Positions 31,111 to 33,145 of a stretch of DNA of 33,145 bases are shown here, one piece after another. This DNA comes from an uncultured Muribaculaceae bacterium (lineage in GTDB: Bacteria > Bacteroidota > Bacteroidia > Bacteroidales > Muribaculaceae). The notes under the pieces are model-generated. The model ran no database searches. It saw only the letters and a list, made by a program, of their open reading frames with translations, and was not told the DNA's origin. Numbering within the stretch: position 1 is the stretch's first letter; each line of letters starts with the position of its first letter. The position numbers and the translations under genes are program-made. The stretch is from contig CAJTZS010000043.1 in the NCBI GenBank assembly GCA_910584055.1, positions 1 through 33,145 on the forward strand, read 5' to 3'.

Positions 31111-31439
31111 GAGCTTGTTTAAAAATAAATGTGAAATTTGGGGCGGCTATCTTTTGCTTAAAATTCATTTAAGGCAAAGGAGCATAGCGGGCTATGTGAC
31201 TGCGCCGCGAATGGATTTTAACAAAAGAGAGCCGGACAAACGGTATTTTATATTCTTAGACACGCCTCATTTGTTAATTTTTTTAATTTATATTGTTTTT
31301 AAAGTTACCTCTGGTCTCGCAATCTTGGGCATCTTTCTCCTTTCGGTTCAGTCACATAGCCCGCTATGCTCCTTCACCTCAAGAAAAAAGCTGCTCCAAG
31401 CTTGCGACCCCAAATTCACATTTATTTTTAAACAAGCTC
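31111..31439. mobile_element. 329-bp MITE-like inverted-repeat element
   Basis: Terminal arms 31111-31143 and 31408-31439 begin GAGCTTGTTTAAAAATAAAT and are nearly identical inverted copies. TAA flanks both sides (31108-31110 and 31440-31442), as expected for a 3-bp target duplication. Inside is a second perfect pair of 26 bp (31177-31202 and 31349-31374). No transposase is encoded: the one long open frame crossing it is not protein-like. The 3-bp TNA duplication and the GAG- end suggest mobilisation by an IS5-family (IS1031-type) transposase elsewhere in the genome, which is inference. The remainder of 30958-31529 holds the hairpin and promoter listed, a small stem CTCCCG-TAAG-CGGGAG at 31443, and AT-rich DNA. 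Confidence 0.8.
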
Positions 31440-31529
31440 TAAACTCCCGTAAGCGGGAGCGGATTTACCAAAATTTAGAATAAACAAATTATAGGATTTT
31501 ACCTTAAATAACCATAAAAGCATATTAAA

Positions 31530-32969
31530 ATGGAAACCACATCAAAGAAGGGTTTTCGCGAGGAGTCTGACCTTCTTGGCGCTCGCGAAGTTCCTGAGTC
31601 GGTTCTCTACGGAGTTCAGACTCTGAGGGGTATAGAAAATTTTGAAATCAGCAAGTTCAAGCTTCAGGATTATCCTTTGTTTATTAAAGGACTCGCTATT
31701 ACTAAGTGGGGTGCGGTTGTCGCAAACCATGAGCTTGGGTTGATCAGCGATGCGCAATACGATGCAATTGTGCAGGTCTGTAAGGAACTGATTGATGGCA
31801 AGCATCACGAGCAGTTCCCTGTGGATATGATCCAGGGAGGTGCCGGTACGACCACCAATATGAATATCAATGAGGTGATTGCAAACCGCGCACTCGAGAT
31901 TCTTGGTCATGGAAGGGGTGAATACCAATACTGTTCCCCTAATGATATCGTGAATTGCGCTCAGTCAACCAATGACGCATATCCTACGGCAATACATATA
32001 GGAATGTATTTCACTCACCTCAAGTTTGTGGAGCATTATAAAGTGCTCATTGCGTCTTTGAGAAAGAAGAGCGAAGAGTTCAAGCATATCGTCAAGATCG
32101 GTAGAACGCAATGGGAAGATGCCGTGCCGATGACTTTGGGGCAGACTTTCAGTGGATTCGCTTCTATTCTTGAGGATGAGATTGCTCACCTTGACGAGGC
32201 TGCCGCCGATTTCCTTACCGTCAACATGGGTGCCACAGCTATAGGTACGGGTATCACCGCCGAACCCGGTTATGCAGAGAAATGTGTGGCCGCACTTTCC
32301 AAAATAACCGGATGGGATATCAAGCTCGCCAAAGATCTTGTGGGTGCCACATCTGATACATCTTGTCTTGTAGGATATGCTGCAGCCCTTAAGCGTGTTG
32401 CGGTTAAGGTCAACAAGATATGCAATGACTTGCGTATCCTTGCCAGCGGTCCGCGTTGCGGATTTGGCGAGATCAATCTGCCGCCGATGCAGCCTGGTTC
32501 TTCCATCATGCCGGGTAAGGTCAATCCTGTAATCCCGGAGGTAATGAACCAGATTTGCTACAAGGTGATGGGTAACGAAGTTTGTGTCACCATGGCAGGA
32601 GATGCCGCCCAGATGGAGCTTAACGCTATGGAGCCGGTGATGGCTCAGTGCGATTTTGAGTCGGTTGATTTGATGATCAACGGTTTCGAGACATTGCGTA
32701 TCCGCTGCATCGAGGGCATCACTGCCAACGAGGAGCATTGCCGCACCCAGACGCGTAACAGTATCAGTATCGTCACCGCGTTGAATCCGGTGATCGGCTA
32801 TAAGAACTCCACAAAGATAGCCAAAGAAGCTTTGGCAACAGGAAAGAGCGTTTACGATCTCGTGCTTGAGCATGACATCCTCAGCAAGGAGGATCTTGAT
32901 ACGATTCTCGCACCCGAGAACATGATCAAACCGGTGAAGCTTGACATCAAGCCCAAACGCCAGCTTTAA
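31530..32969 (+). CDS. aspA: Aspartate ammonia-lyase
   Basis: A 479-residue cytoplasmic enzyme that converts aspartate to fumarate and ammonia. The fumarase/aspartase signature GSSIMPGKVNP is at 323-333 (catalytic Ser in the flexible loop), TTTNMNINEVIANRALE at 107-123 and CAQSTNDAYPTAIH at 143-156. VRATSDTS-type residues appear as VGATSDTS (271-278). The enzyme would feed fumarate to fumarate reductase, whose succinate leaves via the Dcu exchanger. It is the last gene of the aspartate group. Its own promoter has been separated from the gene by the MITE-like element, so its leader could now be about 420 nt. Confidence 0.96.
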   Translation: METTSKKGFREESDLLGAREVPESVLYGVQTLRGIENFEISKFKLQDYPLFIKGLAITKWGAVVANHELGLISDAQYDAIVQVCKELIDGKHHEQFPVDMIQGGAGTTTNMNINEVIANRALEILGHGRGEYQYCSPNDIVNCAQSTNDAYPTAIHIGMYFTHLKFVEHYKVLIASLRKKSEEFKHIVKIGRTQWEDAVPMTLGQTFSGFASILEDEIAHLDEAAADFLTVNMGATAIGTGITAEPGYAEKCVAALSKITGWDIKLAKDLVGATSDTSCLVGYAAALKRVAVKVNKICNDLRILASGPRCGFGEINLPPMQPGSSIMPGKVNPVIPEVMNQICYKVMGNEVCVTMAGDAAQMELNAMEPVMAQCDFESVDLMINGFETLRIRCIEGITANEEHCRTQTRNSISIVTALNPVIGYKNSTKIAKEALATGKSVYDLVLEHDILSKEDLDTILAPENMIKPVKLDIKPKRQL

Positions 32970-33038
32970 GCGCGTGGTGCTGACTTCCACAGAATCTCGC
33001 GAATATTGCGCAGATTTTTCTAAATTTTTGCGGAAAAA

Positions 33039-33070
33039 TTTGCATGATTGAAAATAAAGATGTAACTTTG
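33039..33070 (+). promoter_or_regulatory. Promoter of the tRNA-His gene
   Basis: TTTG at 33039-33042, exactly 20 bp, then TAACTTTG at 33063-33070: a textbook Bacteroidales promoter, 23 bp before the tRNA 5' end. An AAATTTTT-GCGG-AAAAATTT stem (33022-33041) may end aspA transcription just before it. Confidence 0.8.
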
Positions 33071-33093
33071 CAACGCTTTTGAGGAAAGCGTAT

Positions 33094-33145
<52 letters not shown>

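Noticed and set aside
31100..31483. 127-codon plus-strand frame across the MITE-like element
   Set aside because: Codons follow the inverted-repeat arms on both sides; it has no domain and covers both target-site duplications.
31965..32990. 341-codon minus-strand frame opposite aspA
   Set aside because: It is antisense to conserved aspartase motifs and has no family features.

Overview
The window reads as a chromosomal segment of a gut-type Bacteroidota, order Bacteroidales. I cannot fix the family from sequence alone, although Muribaculaceae or Bacteroidaceae would fit. The reasons are: promoter boxes of the form TTG/TTTG-N20-TAnnTTTG (clearest before a tRNA-His at the right edge), weak Shine-Dalgarno sequences, loose lipoproteins with Ser/Gly before the lipobox Cys, and an asparaginase / Dcu / aspartase gene set typical of succinate-forming Bacteroidales.

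Left third (1-13 kb) is accessory in character. It opens with a minus-strand pair: a C10 (SpeB/streptopain-type) cysteine protease lipoprotein followed by a serpin lipoprotein, a probable enzyme-inhibitor pair. Next to its promoter lies a short 3' gene remnant with its own terminator, then a YjaB-like GNAT acetyltransferase and a Fic AMP-transferase. A minus-strand cluster of seven genes (4769-9822) follows: lipoprotein, DUF975-type membrane protein, PD-(D/E)XK-like nuclease, Sel1/TPR secreted protein, second lipoprotein, 47-residue membrane protein and zinc-ribbon membrane protein. The two lipoproteins share a C-terminal motif, and the cluster is preceded by a palindromic leader. I do not recognise it as a described system. 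Two tiny plus-strand genes, a WYL regulator with an almost leaderless promoter, and a tightly overlapping DUF3791-DUF3990-small gene module (probable ADP-ribosyltransferase-type toxin locus) complete this part.

Middle (13-22 kb) is one long minus-strand operon: periplasmic adaptor, ABC ATPase, two MacB/FtsX-type permeases, TolC-like channel, NtrC-type sigma-54 response regulator and its histidine kinase. A TGTCCG-N4-CGGACA palindrome and a possible -24/-12 promoter lie in front of the first gene, so the two-component system probably activates its own efflux pump.

Right third (22-33 kb) is metabolic. A PagL-like outer-membrane protein converges on a porin-asparaginase-Dcu operon. Divergent from that are aspT-aspD (aspartate:alanine antiporter plus aspartate 4-decarboxylase), and then aspA. 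Together they would take asparagine across the outer membrane, deamidate it in the periplasm, import aspartate against a dicarboxylate, and either decarboxylate it to alanine (proton-motive cycle) or deaminate it to fumarate for respiration.

Scattered between genes are fold-back DNA elements: two share the same arm motif (10842-10947 and 21968-22374), and a third is a 329-bp MITE-like element with TAA target duplication inserted at the predicted aspA transcription start.
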